DNA of 64,000 bases, taken from positions 8,699,212 through 8,763,211 of the forward strand of contig NZ_CP108484.1 in assembly GCF_036226505.1 (NCBI RefSeq). Direction: 5' to 3'. The notes beneath the pieces are model-generated. The model did not search any database, had not been told where the DNA came from, and was given only the letters and a program-made list of their open reading frames with translations. The position numbers were made by a program, and so were the translations under genes. Numbering within the stretch: the stretch's first letter is position 1; each line of letters begins with the position of its first letter. Of the stretch, positions 25,541 to 35,455 are shown piece after piece. This DNA is from Kitasatospora sp. NBC_01246. GTDB lineage: Bacteria > Actinomycetota > Actinomycetes > Streptomycetales > Streptomycetaceae.

Positions 25541-28500
25541 CCGGGGCGGCCCGGTGCGGAGCCGGGCGCGGTGACGAGGGCGGAGACCAGGCCCCGGGCC
25601 CGGCACCGCGACATCGCCGCGCCCTCGGCGTGCGCCGCGGCGAATCCGGCGGCCCCCAGGGCGGCGGCAGCCCGCCGGGCGATCCTGCGCACGTCCTCGT
25701 CACCGGGCTCGTCCGTGCCGCGCAGGGCTGTGGCCGCGCCGAGCAGCCGGGCGGCGCCGGCCGGCCGGGCGCGGGCGAGTTCGATGTCGGCGGCCACCAC
25801 GGCGAGTCCCGCCGCGACCGGGGTGTCCCAGCTCAGCACCAGGTGCACCGCCGGGTGGTCGAGCCGGCGCACCGCCTCGTCGGGGAGTCCGTCGGCCGCG
25901 TCCGCCTGGGCGAGTACGGCCCGCAGCAGGGCGGTCAGGTGCGTCGGGGGTGCCTGCTCGCAGGCCGGTCCGGCCGGTGCGGCCCGTGCGTGCGCCCGGG
26001 CCCGCCCGGGCCGTCCGGCCTGCCACTCCAGGCGGGCCAGGCCCAGGTGCACCAGGGCCCACAGTTCCGCCGACCCGGTGGGTGCCACCTGGTCGCGCAG
26101 GCTCTCCAACTGCCGCCGCCCGCCCGCGACGTCCCCGGCCCGGGCGCGGGTCAGGGCGGCCTCCACGTCGTTCTCGACGGTGTACTCCCGCATGCCGAGC
26201 TCCCGGAAGTACCGGGTGGCCCGTGCGTTCAGCGCCAGCGCGGTGGCCGTGTCGCCGGACCGTCGCCGGAGCGAGCCGAGGGCGCTCAGCGTGCTCGCCA
26301 GGCCCCAGCGCTCGCCGAGCTCCTCGAAGCCGGCCAGCGCGCGGGTGAGCAGCGCGGTCGCGCGGGGGGTGTCCCCGGCGTGCAGGGCACGCCTGCCGCG
26401 GACCGTCAGGGCGAAGGACCGGCTCCAGGGATCCCGCCCCCCGCCGTCCGGTCCGGTCGTGCTGTCCGGGGTGTCCGGCGTGTCCGCGCCGCCGGTGTCC
26501 GTGCGGGCCCCGGGCGCGGTCACGGCGGTGGCCAGCCGGGCCAGCTCCAGCAGGGGGTGGGCGCCGGGGCCGACGCCCTCGACGGCCTGCCGGATCCGCC
26601 CGAGGGCGGCCTCGGCCTCGTGCGGTGCACCGACCTCCGCGACACCGAGCGCGTGGGCCACGCGTACCAGCCTGCGGGCCGCCGGATCAACCGGCCCGGG
26701 CACCTCCAGCACCCGGCCGAGCAGGTCCAGCGACTCCGGGGGGTTGCCCCGCAGGGACCAGAACCAGCCGAGCGCGGCCCCGAAGCGGACGGCCGTGGCG
26801 GCGTCCCCGGCGTCGATCGCCCAGCGTATCGCGGCTAGCAGATTGTCGCGTTCGGCGGACAGCCTGGCCAGCCAGCGCAGTTGGTCGCGGGTGCGCAGCC
26901 GGGGCTCCGCGGACTCGGCCAGGTCGAGCAGGAAGGCGAGGTAGCGCCGGCGGGCGGCGTCGGCCTCCGCGCGGTGGGCGAGTTGCTCCACGCCGTACTC
27001 CCTGACGGTCTCCAGCATCCCGTAGCGCGGCTCGCCCGGCTCGGCGGTCCGGACGGGATGTAGCAGGGACTTGTCGACCAGGGCCGAGAGCAACTCCCGG
27101 ACGTCGTCGGTCCGGTCGGCGGTGTCGGCGAGGTCGTCGCCGTGGGTGCCAGGGTCGCCGTCGTCCTGGCGGCCGAGCCCGCCGACCGCCTGCGCCGCGT
27201 CCTCCGTGAAGCTGCCGGGTACCACCGCCAGCCGATCGAGGAGCGCCCGCTCGTCGGCGTCCAGTAGGTCCCAGCTCCAGGCCACCACGGCCCGCAGGGT
27301 CCGGTGGCGGGGCAGCGCGGTGCGGCTGCCTCCGGTGAGCAGCCGGAACCTGTCGTCCAGCCGGGCCGTCACCACCTCGATCGGCAGCGTGCGCAGGCGT
27401 GCCGCGGCCAGTTCGATCGCCAGCGGCAGGCCGTCCAGGCGTCGGCAGATCCCGACCGCCGCGGCCAGGGAGCGGGCGTCCGGGGTGAAGCCGGGCAGGA
27501 CCGCGGCGGCCCGGTCCCGGAACAGCCGGACCGCGGCGCAGGTGCCGGCCTGTCCGGCCGGCGCGCCCGGCGGGGGCAGTTCGAGCGGGAGGACGGGGTG
27601 CAGGGTCTCGCCGCCGATCCGCAGGGACTCCCGGCCGGTGGCGAGGATCCGCAGCCGTGGGCACCGGCCGAGCAGGGCCTCGGCGAGCCTCGCTGCGGCC
27701 TCCAGCACGTGCTCGCAGTTGTCCAGCAGCAGCACCGTCTCTTCGTCCGCCAGCACTTCGACCAGGTGGTCGAGGATCTGCCCGGCGTCGTCGGAGCTGG
27801 GGGCCGGGGCCGGGCGGTCCGCCGCCGGGGGGCGCCGGAGCGGACCGGCCTGGCGCAGCCGCAGGACGTCGAGGACCGCCTGGGCCACGTCCTGCGCCCC
27901 GACCGGGGCCAGGGCGACCAGCCAGACGCCGCCCGCCGGGGTGAGCTGCCGCCCGGCGGTGACGGCGAGCCGGGTCTTGCCGGACCCGCCGGGCCCGACC
28001 AGGGTGACCAGCCGGGCCCGGTCGAGCAGTCCGACCACCCGGCGGACGTCCTCCCGGCGGCCGACGAAGCTGGTCAGCGGCGCGTCCAGGTTGCCCCGCG
28101 CCGGCGCCTGGTCGGTCCCCGGGCGGTCGGTCCGCGTCGAGTCGGTCCCTGGGCGGTCGGTCCGCGCCAGGTCGGTCCGGGTCGGGTCGGTGCGTGCCCG
28201 GTCGGGCCGCGAGCGGCCCACCTCGCCCCGCAGTACGGCGAGGTAGGCGGCCTCCACGTCCGGTCCGGGGTCGCTGCCGAAGGCCTCGGCCAGCCGGCCG
28301 CGCAGCCGTTGGTGGGCGGCCAGTGCCTCCGCGCCCCGCCCGTCGGCGGCGAGGGCGCGGATCAGCTGGGCGTGCAGCCGTTCGCGCAGCGGGTGGTCCA
28401 CCGTCAGCGACTCCAGCTCGGCGACCAGGCCGGGCCCGGTGCCGAGCGCGAGATCGGCCTCGATCCGGTCCTCCAGGGCGGCCAGCCGGGCCCGTTCGAG

Positions 28501-28950
28501 CCGCTCGGCCTCGGCACCGGCGAACGGTGCCTCGCGCACGTCGGCCAGGGCCGGGCCCTGCCAGAGACCCATCGCTTCCCGCAGGGCGGTGGCGGCCTCG
28601 GCGGGTCGGCCCCCGGCCAGCAGGCGCCCCCCGGTGCGGGAGAGCCGGGCGAACCGGACGGTGTCCACGGCCTCCGCCGCGACGGCCAGCCGGTAGCCGG
28701 CCGGTTCGAGGGTCAACAGCCCGGGGTCGCCGAGGGCACGTCGCAACCGGGAGGCCAGCGACTGAAGGGCGTTCGCCGGGTCGGCCGGGGGAGTCCCGGC
28801 CCACAGGGCCTCGGCCAGGACCGCCGGGCGGACGGCGCGCCCGGCGTCCAGCGCCAGCCGGACCAGCAGCGCGCGCAGCCGCGGGCCGCCCACCGGGACC
28901 GGGCCGTTGCCGGTGTCCAGCACCAAAGGTCCGAGGAGGCCGACGCGCAC
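25528..28950 (-). CDS. AfsR/SARP-type transcriptional regulator with NB-ARC and TPR-like domains
   Basis: A 1140-residue regulator. Residues 1-95 form the OmpR-type winged helix (LRALLVRLALDAGRAVRPAV, NALQSLASRLRRALG) and about 96-250 the bacterial transcriptional activator domain (FARLSRTGGRLLAGGRPAEA, LRERLHAQLIRALAADGRGA). A linker of repeated RTD units follows. The NTPase domain has Walker A GPGGSGKTRLA and LLLDNCEHV, then RILATGRESLR and PLAIELAAARLR. The C-terminal 450 residues are TPR-like helices. GTG start at 28950. SARPs activate antibiotic or lanthipeptide genes, but no cluster adjoins it, so its targets may be remote. Confidence 0.9.
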   Translation of the reverse strand: MRVGLLGPLVLDTGNGPVPVGGPRLRALLVRLALDAGRAVRPAVLAEALWAGTPPADPANALQSLASRLRRALGDPGLLTLEPAGYRLAVAAEAVDTVRFARLSRTGGRLLAGGRPAEAATALREAMGLWQGPALADVREAPFAGAEAERLERARLAALEDRIEADLALGTGPGLVAELESLTVDHPLRERLHAQLIRALAADGRGAEALAAHQRLRGRLAEAFGSDPGPDVEAAYLAVLRGEVGRSRPDRARTDPTRTDLARTDRPGTDSTRTDRPGTDQAPARGNLDAPLTSFVGRREDVRRVVGLLDRARLVTLVGPGGSGKTRLAVTAGRQLTPAGGVWLVALAPVGAQDVAQAVLDVLRLRQAGPLRRPPAADRPAPAPSSDDAGQILDHLVEVLADEETVLLLDNCEHVLEAAARLAEALLGRCPRLRILATGRESLRIGGETLHPVLPLELPPPGAPAGQAGTCAAVRLFRDRAAAVLPGFTPDARSLAAAVGICRRLDGLPLAIELAAARLRTLPIEVVTARLDDRFRLLTGGSRTALPRHRTLRAVVAWSWDLLDADERALLDRLAVVPGSFTEDAAQAVGGLGRQDDGDPGTHGDDLADTADRTDDVRELLSALVDKSLLHPVRTAEPGEPRYGMLETVREYGVEQLAHRAEADAARRRYLAFLLDLAESAEPRLRTRDQLRWLARLSAERDNLLAAIRWAIDAGDAATAVRFGAALGWFWSLRGNPPESLDLLGRVLEVPGPVDPAARRLVRVAHALGVAEVGAPHEAEAALGRIRQAVEGVGPGAHPLLELARLATAVTAPGARTDTGGADTPDTPDSTTGPDGGGRDPWSRSFALTVRGRRALHAGDTPRATALLTRALAGFEELGERWGLASTLSALGSLRRRSGDTATALALNARATRYFRELGMREYTVENDVEAALTRARAGDVAGGRRQLESLRDQVAPTGSAELWALVHLGLARLEWQAGRPGRARAHARAAPAGPACEQAPPTHLTALLRAVLAQADAADGLPDEAVRRLDHPAVHLVLSWDTPVAAGLAVVAADIELARARPAGAARLLGAATALRGTDEPGDEDVRRIARRAAAALGAAGFAAAHAEGAAMSRCRARGLVSALVTAPGSAPGRPGQPA
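28110..28215 (-). repeat. short in-gene repeat encoding a polar RTD linker
   Basis: The part of the SARP gene between the activator and NTPase domains is made of 12-24 bp near-repeats (ggtcggtccg, cgggtcggt). They encode RTDPTRTDLARTDRPGTD-like residues. Copy number probably varies between strains. Confidence 0.65.
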
Positions 28951-29099
28951 CCGGCCACTATCGCAGCACGCCCTGCTCGGCCGTCAAGTCGGCTCCGCGC
29001 GGCCAGAACTGACCCGGCTGCCCGCCGTGGCACCGGTCCGGCACCCCACACCGACCCTCGGCCGGGTCCGGTCAGCGCGCCGGGGCCGCCGTAGTGCTC

Positions 29100-30785
29100 G
29101 TCGGCCTCCGCCTACGACGCGCTCGGCCGCCCGACCACGCTCACCGAGCCGGTCGCCGCCGGCCAGAACATCACCACCACCTTCGGCTACGGCGCCGCCG
29201 GCAACCGCACCCGTCTGACCGACGGCAAGGGCAACACCACCGTCTACACCTTCAACCTGTGGGGCCTGCCGGAGTCCACGATTCAAGCCCGCCACCACCG
29301 CCCACCCGGCGGCGGCCGACCGTACGTGGACCACCGCCTACGACGTCGCCGCCCAGGCCGTGAAGCTGACCGAACCCGGCGGCGTAGTGCGCACCAGCGG
29401 TTACGACCCGGCCGCGACCGCGGCCTGCTGATCAAGGCCGGCACCGACCTGAACACCGCCACCCAGACCTGGGAGTACGACGCCGACGGGCGCCTGACCA
29501 AGCGCTGGGACAAGGACACCGGCGACACCCTCATGGGCTACCAGGCCGACGGTCAGCTGGACTGGGCCCACAACCCCCGCACCGGGACGCAGAACCGGTA
29601 CGGCTACGACGGCGACGGCCGCCTCGCCAAGCAGTCCTACGTCGCCCCCGACCCGGCCGACACCGCCAAGCTCAAGACGATGTCCGAGCGCCGCCTCGGC
29701 TACGACCCGCTCGGGCGCCTCACCGGCGACCAGCTGCTCGTCGGCGGCGACACCGCGACCCCGCTCACCGGCACCGCGTACGAGTACGACCTCGACAACC
29801 GCCTCACCCGCAAGACCGTCGCCGGCACCGTCACCGACCCGGTGCGCGACAACCGCTACGGCTACGACCTGGCCGGGCGCCTCACCTCCTGGACCGCGGA
29901 CACCACCACGACCGCCTACACCTGGGACGCGGCCGGCAACCGCACCGGCAATGGCACCGCCACCGCCACCTACGACGAGCGCAACCGCCTGCTCTCCGAC
30001 GGCACCAGCACCTACCGCCACACCCCGCGCGGCACCCTCGCCGCCGTCACCACCGGACTCAAGCAGGAGACCCTCGCCGACGACGCCTTCGGCCGCCAGA
30101 TCACCGAGGGCACCACCACCTACACCTACGACGGCCTCGACCGCGTCACCACCCGAAACGCCGCCAGGTTCACCTACGACGGCGGATCCAACAACCTCAC
30201 GGGCGACGGCACCTGGAGCTACGCCCGGGACGCGGCCGGCACCCTGCTCGGCGCCACCAACGGCACCGCCAACCTGCGGATCCGCACCGACCAGCACACC
30301 GACGCCACCGCCACCCTCAACACCGACGGCACCACCGTCACCGGCGCCACCACCTACGACCCCTTCGGCAAGCCCGTCGCCACCACCGGAACCCGCTCCA
30401 GCCTCGGCTACCAGTCCGGCTGGACCGACCCCGACAGCGGCGACGTCAACATGGCCGCCCGCTGGTACCGCCCCGGCACCGGAGGCTTCACCAGCCGCGA
30501 CTCCTGGCAACTCGACCCCAGCCCCTCCGTCCAGGCCAACCGCTACACCTACGCCAACGGCGACCCCCTGGGCGGCACCGACCCCACCGGACACGAGAAC
30601 GTCTCACACTGCGGCTGCGGCGGACCGGGCTCCCCGGGCGCGGCAGGAAGCTCCATCCAGATCTCAGCCGGCAACGCCGGCGGCGGAATCTCATTCGGCA
30701 AGAACGGCACGTTCAACGGCACTATCAAGATCAAGCCGGGAGCCAACTCCGCGCCCGCAGCCAAGGCTGCTCCGCAGGCCGAGCC
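29100..30785 (+). pseudogene. RHS/YD-repeat protein, N-terminus missing, two local frameshifts
   Basis: YD repeats run through the region (YDALGRPTTLTEP, FGYGAAGNRTRLTDGKGNTT, YEYDLDNRLTRKT, YGYDLAGRLTSW). They end in an RHS core (LGYQSGWTDPDSGDVNMAAR, NRYTYANGDPLGGTDPTGH). Frame changes near 29290 and 29415 compensate each other, so the bulk is readable from 29418 on. Several hundred N-terminal residues, including any secretion signal, are absent and the sequence starts abruptly at about 29100. RHS proteins wrap and deliver C-terminal toxins. The toxin tip lies in another frame. Confidence 0.82.
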
Positions 30786-31736
30786 GTCCCGAACACCTCG
30801 GGCTACCGGCCGCCGTCGAGCGGCGCGAACACCGCCCCGATGCCGGGCTTCTCCATCCCCGGCGCGGGCGTCGGGGGCCTCGGCGTGAGCAGCTTCGGTA
30901 GTCCGAGCACCGCGCCGAGCGGCTACGCGGGCAGTGACGTCTACCAGGAGAAGCAGGCCGCCCGGGACTGGAACAGGTCCAGGTCCAGCTCCCCGACCTC
31001 CGCGCCCCAGAGCCCCACAGGCCTGCCCGCCGCCAACCCCACCAGACCGCAGCAGACCCCAACCTGCACTGCTTGCGGCCACTCCAAGACACCCCCGCGC
31101 CCCGCTGCGCCCATGGCCGAACCACCCAAACCGCTCTTCGACAAGACCAGGCCCTACACCGAACGCCCCACCCCGCAAGCCGACTGGACGGCCCCTGACC
31201 CCCACGCCACCCCCGACATCATCGCCGCCTCCTACAGCAGCGCCGACCTCCTCGCCCTCCTCGTCCTCGTCCCCAACGTCACCCCCACCACCGACACCAC
31301 CCCCGGCCCTGATCCAGGCCAGACCAACGACCCGGATAGGGAGTCGGAGCCCTGTGTCGATGGCCCGCTGGATACTCGTGAGAACGCGCATGGGAACATC
31401 ACATACTTCCCTCGGGAGCGCTTTAAGCCCGGTCCGGATGGTTGCCGCGCAACTGGTGCGATCGGAGAGTTCAACGGCCCCGAAGACATGGAGGACGGCA
31501 CGGAAACGGCATGGAAGAATACTCCGCGGAGGCCTATGGTGAAACCGCCGGATTATTGGAATTTGGTGGACAAGCAACGGGCCAGGGGGCACTTGATGGG
31601 TAGGCAGTTCGGGGGCTCGGGTGATAACCTCCGTAACCTCGTTCCACTCTGGGACTTCGCCAATGCCCCCGCCATGTGGGAGGTGGAGATGGATATCGCC
31701 AGCGTGATTAAGCAAGGAGGTCAGAAAGTTGTGTAA
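30786..31736 (+). CDS. polymorphic-toxin C-terminal region, DNA/RNA non-specific endonuclease-like
   Basis: The frame (containing ATG 30840) follows the RHS core after a one-base frame change near 30781-30790. A Pro/Ser-rich linker (about 150 residues) leads to a C-terminal domain with RARGHLMGRQFGGSGDNLRN then LVPLWDFANAPAMWEVEMD. This matches the H-x-x-GRQ-GGSG-xx-RNL layout of the Endonuclea_NS_2 type toxins found at RHS tips. No ribosome site supports independent translation, so it depends on frame restoration or is silent. The SUKH-like gene 170 bp downstream is the expected immunity partner. Confidence 0.7.
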   Translation, partial: VPNTSGYRPPSSGANTAPMPGFSIPGAGVGGLGVSSFGSPSTAPSGYAGSDVYQEKQAARDWNRSRSSSPTSAPQSPTGLPAANPTRPQQTPTCTACGHSKTPPRPAAPMAEPPKPLFDKTRPYTERPTPQADWTAPDPHATPDIIAASYSSADLLALLVLVPNVTPTTDTTPGPDPGQTNDPDRESEPCVDGPLDTRENAHGNITYFPRERFKPGPDGCRATGAIGEFNGPEDMEDGTETAWKNTPRRPMVKPPDYWNLVDKQRARGHLMGRQFGGSGDNLRNLVPLWDFANAPAMWEVEMDIASVIKQGGQKVV

Positions 31737-31907
31737 AGGGTCGATGCGGTGTATTCGGGAATAGCTTCCGGCAGGCCTCTGGCCATTCATCTTGAAGCCC
31801 ATGGGCCACTTGGGCTCAATGTTGATTGTCTGGTGGTGAATGAGAGAAAGAGAAGTCGGGGTGACAATGAGGCGATCTGTGGGTCCTATAATCTGGGGTA
31901 CTGAGAC

Positions 31908-32426
31908 ATGTCTGAAATTAACTTTCGTCAACTGGTCGGAGTCGCACCCAGGTCCCAAGGAGTAGCCCCCGAGGCGTGGTTGGAAATTGAGGAGTGGGCT
32001 GGCGGGAGCTTGCCGATTGACTTCAAAGAGTTCGTTGAACTCTATGGTGAAGGATTGACAAGAGGGCATCTTTATATCCCGCACCCATATGGCGAGGAGC
32101 CCCTTCTTCGATTTATGGAGAACGGCCGTCGATCATTTGGAAGAATTGCGCGACACTTCTCTGGTGAGCTTGGTGGGGCAGCTTTTGATCCGGCCTCGGT
32201 GGTTCCGTGGGCATATTCTAACTGGGATGGTGACCAGTGTTTCTTTGTGCCGACAGGGGGGGCTGCTTGGCGTATTCTTCTGGTATTCCGTCAAATGGCC
32301 TGCGTGCGGTTCTATGACTTCGAGTTCTCGGAGTTTATCGCCGGGGTCATCGCCGGGACGGCTCTTCCCCCGGGGTGGCCGGATCTGGGTCCGGTATGGA
32401 AGCCAGTCGACGGTTCCCTGTTGTGA
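31908..32426 (+). CDS. SMI1/KNR4 (SUKH) superfamily immunity protein
   Basis: A 172-residue cytoplasmic protein with the SUKH pattern: a helix rich in aromatic/acidic residues (AWLEIEEWAGGSLPIDFKEF), VELYGEGLTRGHLYIPHPY, VVPWAYSNWDGDQCFFVPTG and VRFYDFEFSEFIAGVIAG. SUKH proteins are typical immunity proteins next to RHS/YD toxins, mostly nucleases. GC content is visibly lower than in flanking genes (more AT codons in 31740-32350), as often seen for toxin-immunity cassettes acquired by transfer. ATG 31908 is the natural start. Confidence 0.82.
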   Translation: MSEINFRQLVGVAPRSQGVAPEAWLEIEEWAGGSLPIDFKEFVELYGEGLTRGHLYIPHPYGEEPLLRFMENGRRSFGRIARHFSGELGGAAFDPASVVPWAYSNWDGDQCFFVPTGGAAWRILLVFRQMACVRFYDFEFSEFIAGVIAGTALPPGWPDLGPVWKPVDGSLL

Positions 32427-32644
32427 CGTCCGAGGGGTATGCGGGGTCAACGGCGCTGTCGCTATGCGGGCGGAACCTCCGGGATGACGACACCTTCAAC
32501 CAGCAGCCCCGGCGGCGGCGCGGTCTGCCGCGACCGCTGTCCCCGTGCCCGCTGCTCCGATTCGTGCCGCCAATGCTGCCGGGGCGCCGTTCCAGGCCTG
32601 GTCCGGCCGTGGGTGCTGTCGGGCCTGGTCAGTTGACTGCACTA
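32427..32644. other. short intergenic stretch before IS630
   Basis: About 220 bp. No gene is supported. It ends at the TA target of the IS630 insertion (32643-32644). Confidence 0.4.
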
Positions 32645-33812
32645 CTGACTTCGGCTCGTCAGGGTGAACTGTCCCGAATTGCCTGACGGGCTCGCTGCGG
32701 TGGTTGTATCCGGTGGTGTGTGAGGTATGCGGATGGGGGCGGGCTGACCGCCGCGGGACGGGTGCGCCGGGAGTCGCTGCGGATGCAGGCGGCCGAGCTG
32801 TTCGAGCAGAGGATCAAGCCGCCGGAAGTGGCCCGGCGTCTGCGGGTGAGCCCGAAGTCGGCCTACCAGTGGCACCAGTTGTGGCGCGATGGCGGTGTGC
32901 AGGCTCTGGCCTCTCGAGGCCCGGGTGGGTCGCGGTGCCGTCTGTCGCCGCGCTGCCTGGAGAAACTCGCCGCATACCTGGACCAGGGCCCGGCCGCACA
33001 CGGCTGGGTGGAGGACCAGGTGTGGACCGCGGCGCGGGTGGCCACGCTGATCGGGCGGAAGTTCCACCTTTCCTACAGCGTGTCCGGGGCAACGAGGCTG
33101 ATGCACCGGCTCGGCTTCAGCCCGCAGGTCCCCGCCCGGCGGGTGGCCGAGCGCGACGAGCAGGCCGTCACCGCGTGGAAGGAGGTGACCTGGGCGGAGG
33201 TAAAAGAGCGCGGGCGGCCTGCGGGGGCTACATCTGCTTCGAGGACGAGGCAGGATTCACCCGCCGTCCGCCCAGAGGACGCACCTGGGGCCGGCGGGGC
33301 CGCACGCCGGTTGTGACGGTCAGCGGCCGCCGCTCGGGACGGTTGTCGGTGGCCGGGATGATCGCCATGCGGCCGGGCTCGCGCACCCGGCTGTGCCACC
33401 GCCTGATCACCCACCCCGCGGGCAGAGGCAAGCGCCGCAGCATGGGCGAGCGCGACTTCATCGCCCTGGTCGACGGTGTCCACCAGCTCGTCAAGGCGCC
33501 GATCGTTCTCGTCTGGGACCGCCTGAACACCCACATCTCCCACGCCATGCGCGACTTGATCGCCGAGCGCGCCTGGCTGACGGTGTTCCTGCTTCCCGCC
33601 TACTCGCCCGACCTCAACCCCGTCGAGTGGGTCTGGGCACACGTCAAGCACAGCCTGGCCAACCTCGCCGTCATGGCTCTCGACCGACTCGAGGCCCTCG
33701 TACGCAACCGGCTCAAACGCCTGCAGTACCGGCCCGACACCCTCGACGGCTTCATAGCCGGCACCGGCCTGACCCTCGACACCCCAACCTCACCCTGACC
33801 AGCCGAAGTCAG
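32645..33812 (+). mobile_element. IS630-family insertion sequence, complete (copy B)
   Basis: The left end ctgacttcggctcgtcaggg starts at 32645. The right end at 33812 has the inverted counterpart ctgacttcggctggtcaggg (one mismatch in about 23 bp). TA flanks both ends (32643-32644, 33813-33814). Length is 1168 bp. It differs in sequence from the 14.7-kb IS630 but is closely related to the truncated copy at 34.3 kb. Confidence 0.9.
32720..33798 (+). CDS. IS630 transposase (copy B), -1 frameshift product
   Basis: GTG 32720 opens the first frame, with a helix-turn-helix (KPPEVARRLRVSPKSAYQWH) and the middle region up to TWAEVKE. At GAGGTAAAAGAGC (about 33195-33207) the second frame takes over: GGYICFEDEAGF, LVWDRLNTHISH, DLNPVEWVWAHV, giving an intact D-D-E triad and stop at 33798. 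Full product is about 358 residues, normal for IS630. The shift site matches the other two copies, so it is likely programmed rather than a mutation. Confidence 0.85.
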
Positions 33813-33814
33813 TA

Positions 33815-34343
33815 GGGGGCTTCACGCACCGGTTCCTCTCGTACACCTTTCCAACTTGCGCGCCCGAGCATGCCTCTATCTGGCAGTGCTAGATTCACCT
33901 CGGCTCTGTCAGGGCTGCTCCCGCCCTCCTCGACGTTTCCCGAGTTGGGCTGCCCTCAGCTTCAGAGTCCTGCCACGACAGAACTCAGGTGGTGGTCTTT
34001 GCGGCTCGGTGAACCACGAGGGGTGGACGGCGGCGCTCGTGCGAGAGTTCGAGCTCGGCTCGCGTCTTGTCATCAAGGGACACCCGGTGGTGAGGGCGCG
34101 CGAAGGCCCAGCAGGTGTCCTCACCACGGCCGAGAACAACCTGAGGCCCTTGCACCCGGCACAGCGTCACAAAGCCAGCACCACGTGAAAGGTCACCGGC
34201 GTGCCATGCCGGGAGAGTCCGAAACCTCGGCCTCGACCGACCGGGCGGCCATGGACCGCGGCCCGGCGTCGGTGATCTTCTAGCACTCCGACGGCAAGGA
34301 GGCTCGCTGCCCACCGACACCCGATCCGTTCCAGGACACCAGC
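33815..34343. other. region between the two IS630 copies, no recognised gene
   Basis: About 530 bp. A plus frame reads GWTAALVREFELGSRLVIKG then HPVVRAREGPAGVLTTAENN (about 34020-34135), which looks coding-like but lacks a clear start and family. The left IR of the following IS630 is missing, so the region includes the deletion point at about 34344. Confidence 0.35.
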
Positions 34344-35431
34344 ATGATGCGGATGGCGGCGGGCTGACCGCTGCGGGACGGTTGCGCCGGGAGACGTTGC
34401 GGATGCAGGCAGCCGAGCTGCTCGAGCAGAGGATCAAGCCACCGGAAGTGGCACGGCGTCTGCGGGTGAGCCCAAAGTCGGCCTACCGGTGGCACCAGTT
34501 GTGGCGTGATGGCGTGTGCGGGCTCTGTCCTCTCGCGGCCCGGGTGGGTCACAGTGCCGTCTGTCGCCGCACTGCCTGGAGAAACTCGCCGCGTACCTGG
34601 ACCAGGGCCCGGCCGCACACGGCTGGGTGGAGGACCAGGTGTGGACCGCGGCGCGGGTGGCCACGCTGATCGGGCGAAGGTTCCACGTTTCCTACAGCGT
34701 GTCCGGGGCGACGAGGCTGATGCACCGGCTCGGCTTCAGTCCGCAGGTACCCGCGCGTCGGGTGGCCGAGCGGGACGAGCGGGCCGTCACCACGTGGAAG
34801 GAGGCGACCTGGACGGAGGTAAAAGCGCCCGCGCGGCCTGCGGGGGCTACATCTGCTTCGAGGACGAGGCAGGCTTCACCCGCCGTCCGCCCAGAGGACG
34901 CACCTGGGGTCGGCGAGGCCGCACCCCTTTCGTAACGGTCAGCGGCCATCGGTCGGGACGGCTGTCGGTGGCCGGGATGATCGCCATGCGCCCCGGCTCA
35001 CGCACCCGGCTGTGCCACCGCCTGCGCACCCACCCCGCGGGCAAGGGGAAGCGCCGCAGCATGGGCGAACGTGACTTCATCGCACTGATCGACGGTGTCC
35101 ACCACCTCGTCAAGGCGCCGATCGTGCTGGTCTGGGACCGCCTGAACACCCACGTCTCCCACGCCATGCGCGACTTGATCGCCGAGCGGGCCTGGCTGAC
35201 AGTGTTCCTGCTTCCCGCATACTCGCCCGACCTCAACCCGGTGGAGTGGGTCTGGGCACACGTCAAGCACAGCCTGGCGAACCTCGCCGTCATGGCCCTC
35301 GACCGACTCGAGGCCATTGTCCGCAACCGGCTCAAACGCCTGCAGTACCGCCCCGAATCCCTCGACGGCTTCATAGCCGGCACCGGCCTGACCCTCGACA
35401 CCCCAACGTCACCCTGACAAGCCGAAGTCAG
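34344..35431 (+). mobile_element. IS630-family element (copy C), left end deleted, frameshifted
   Basis: Close relative of the 32.6-kb copy from ATGCGGATGGCGG-like sequence at 34344 to the right terminus at 35431 (followed by TA). The left inverted repeat is absent. A lost base near 34515-34525 breaks the first frame (WRDGVCGLCPLAA instead of WRDGGVQALASRG). The second frame, with GGYICFEDEAGF, LVWDRLNTHVSH and DLNPVEWVW, remains open to 35417. It cannot move by itself but its right end is intact. Confidence 0.85.
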
Positions 35432-35455
35432 TAACTCGTTGACCGGCTCGACTCG

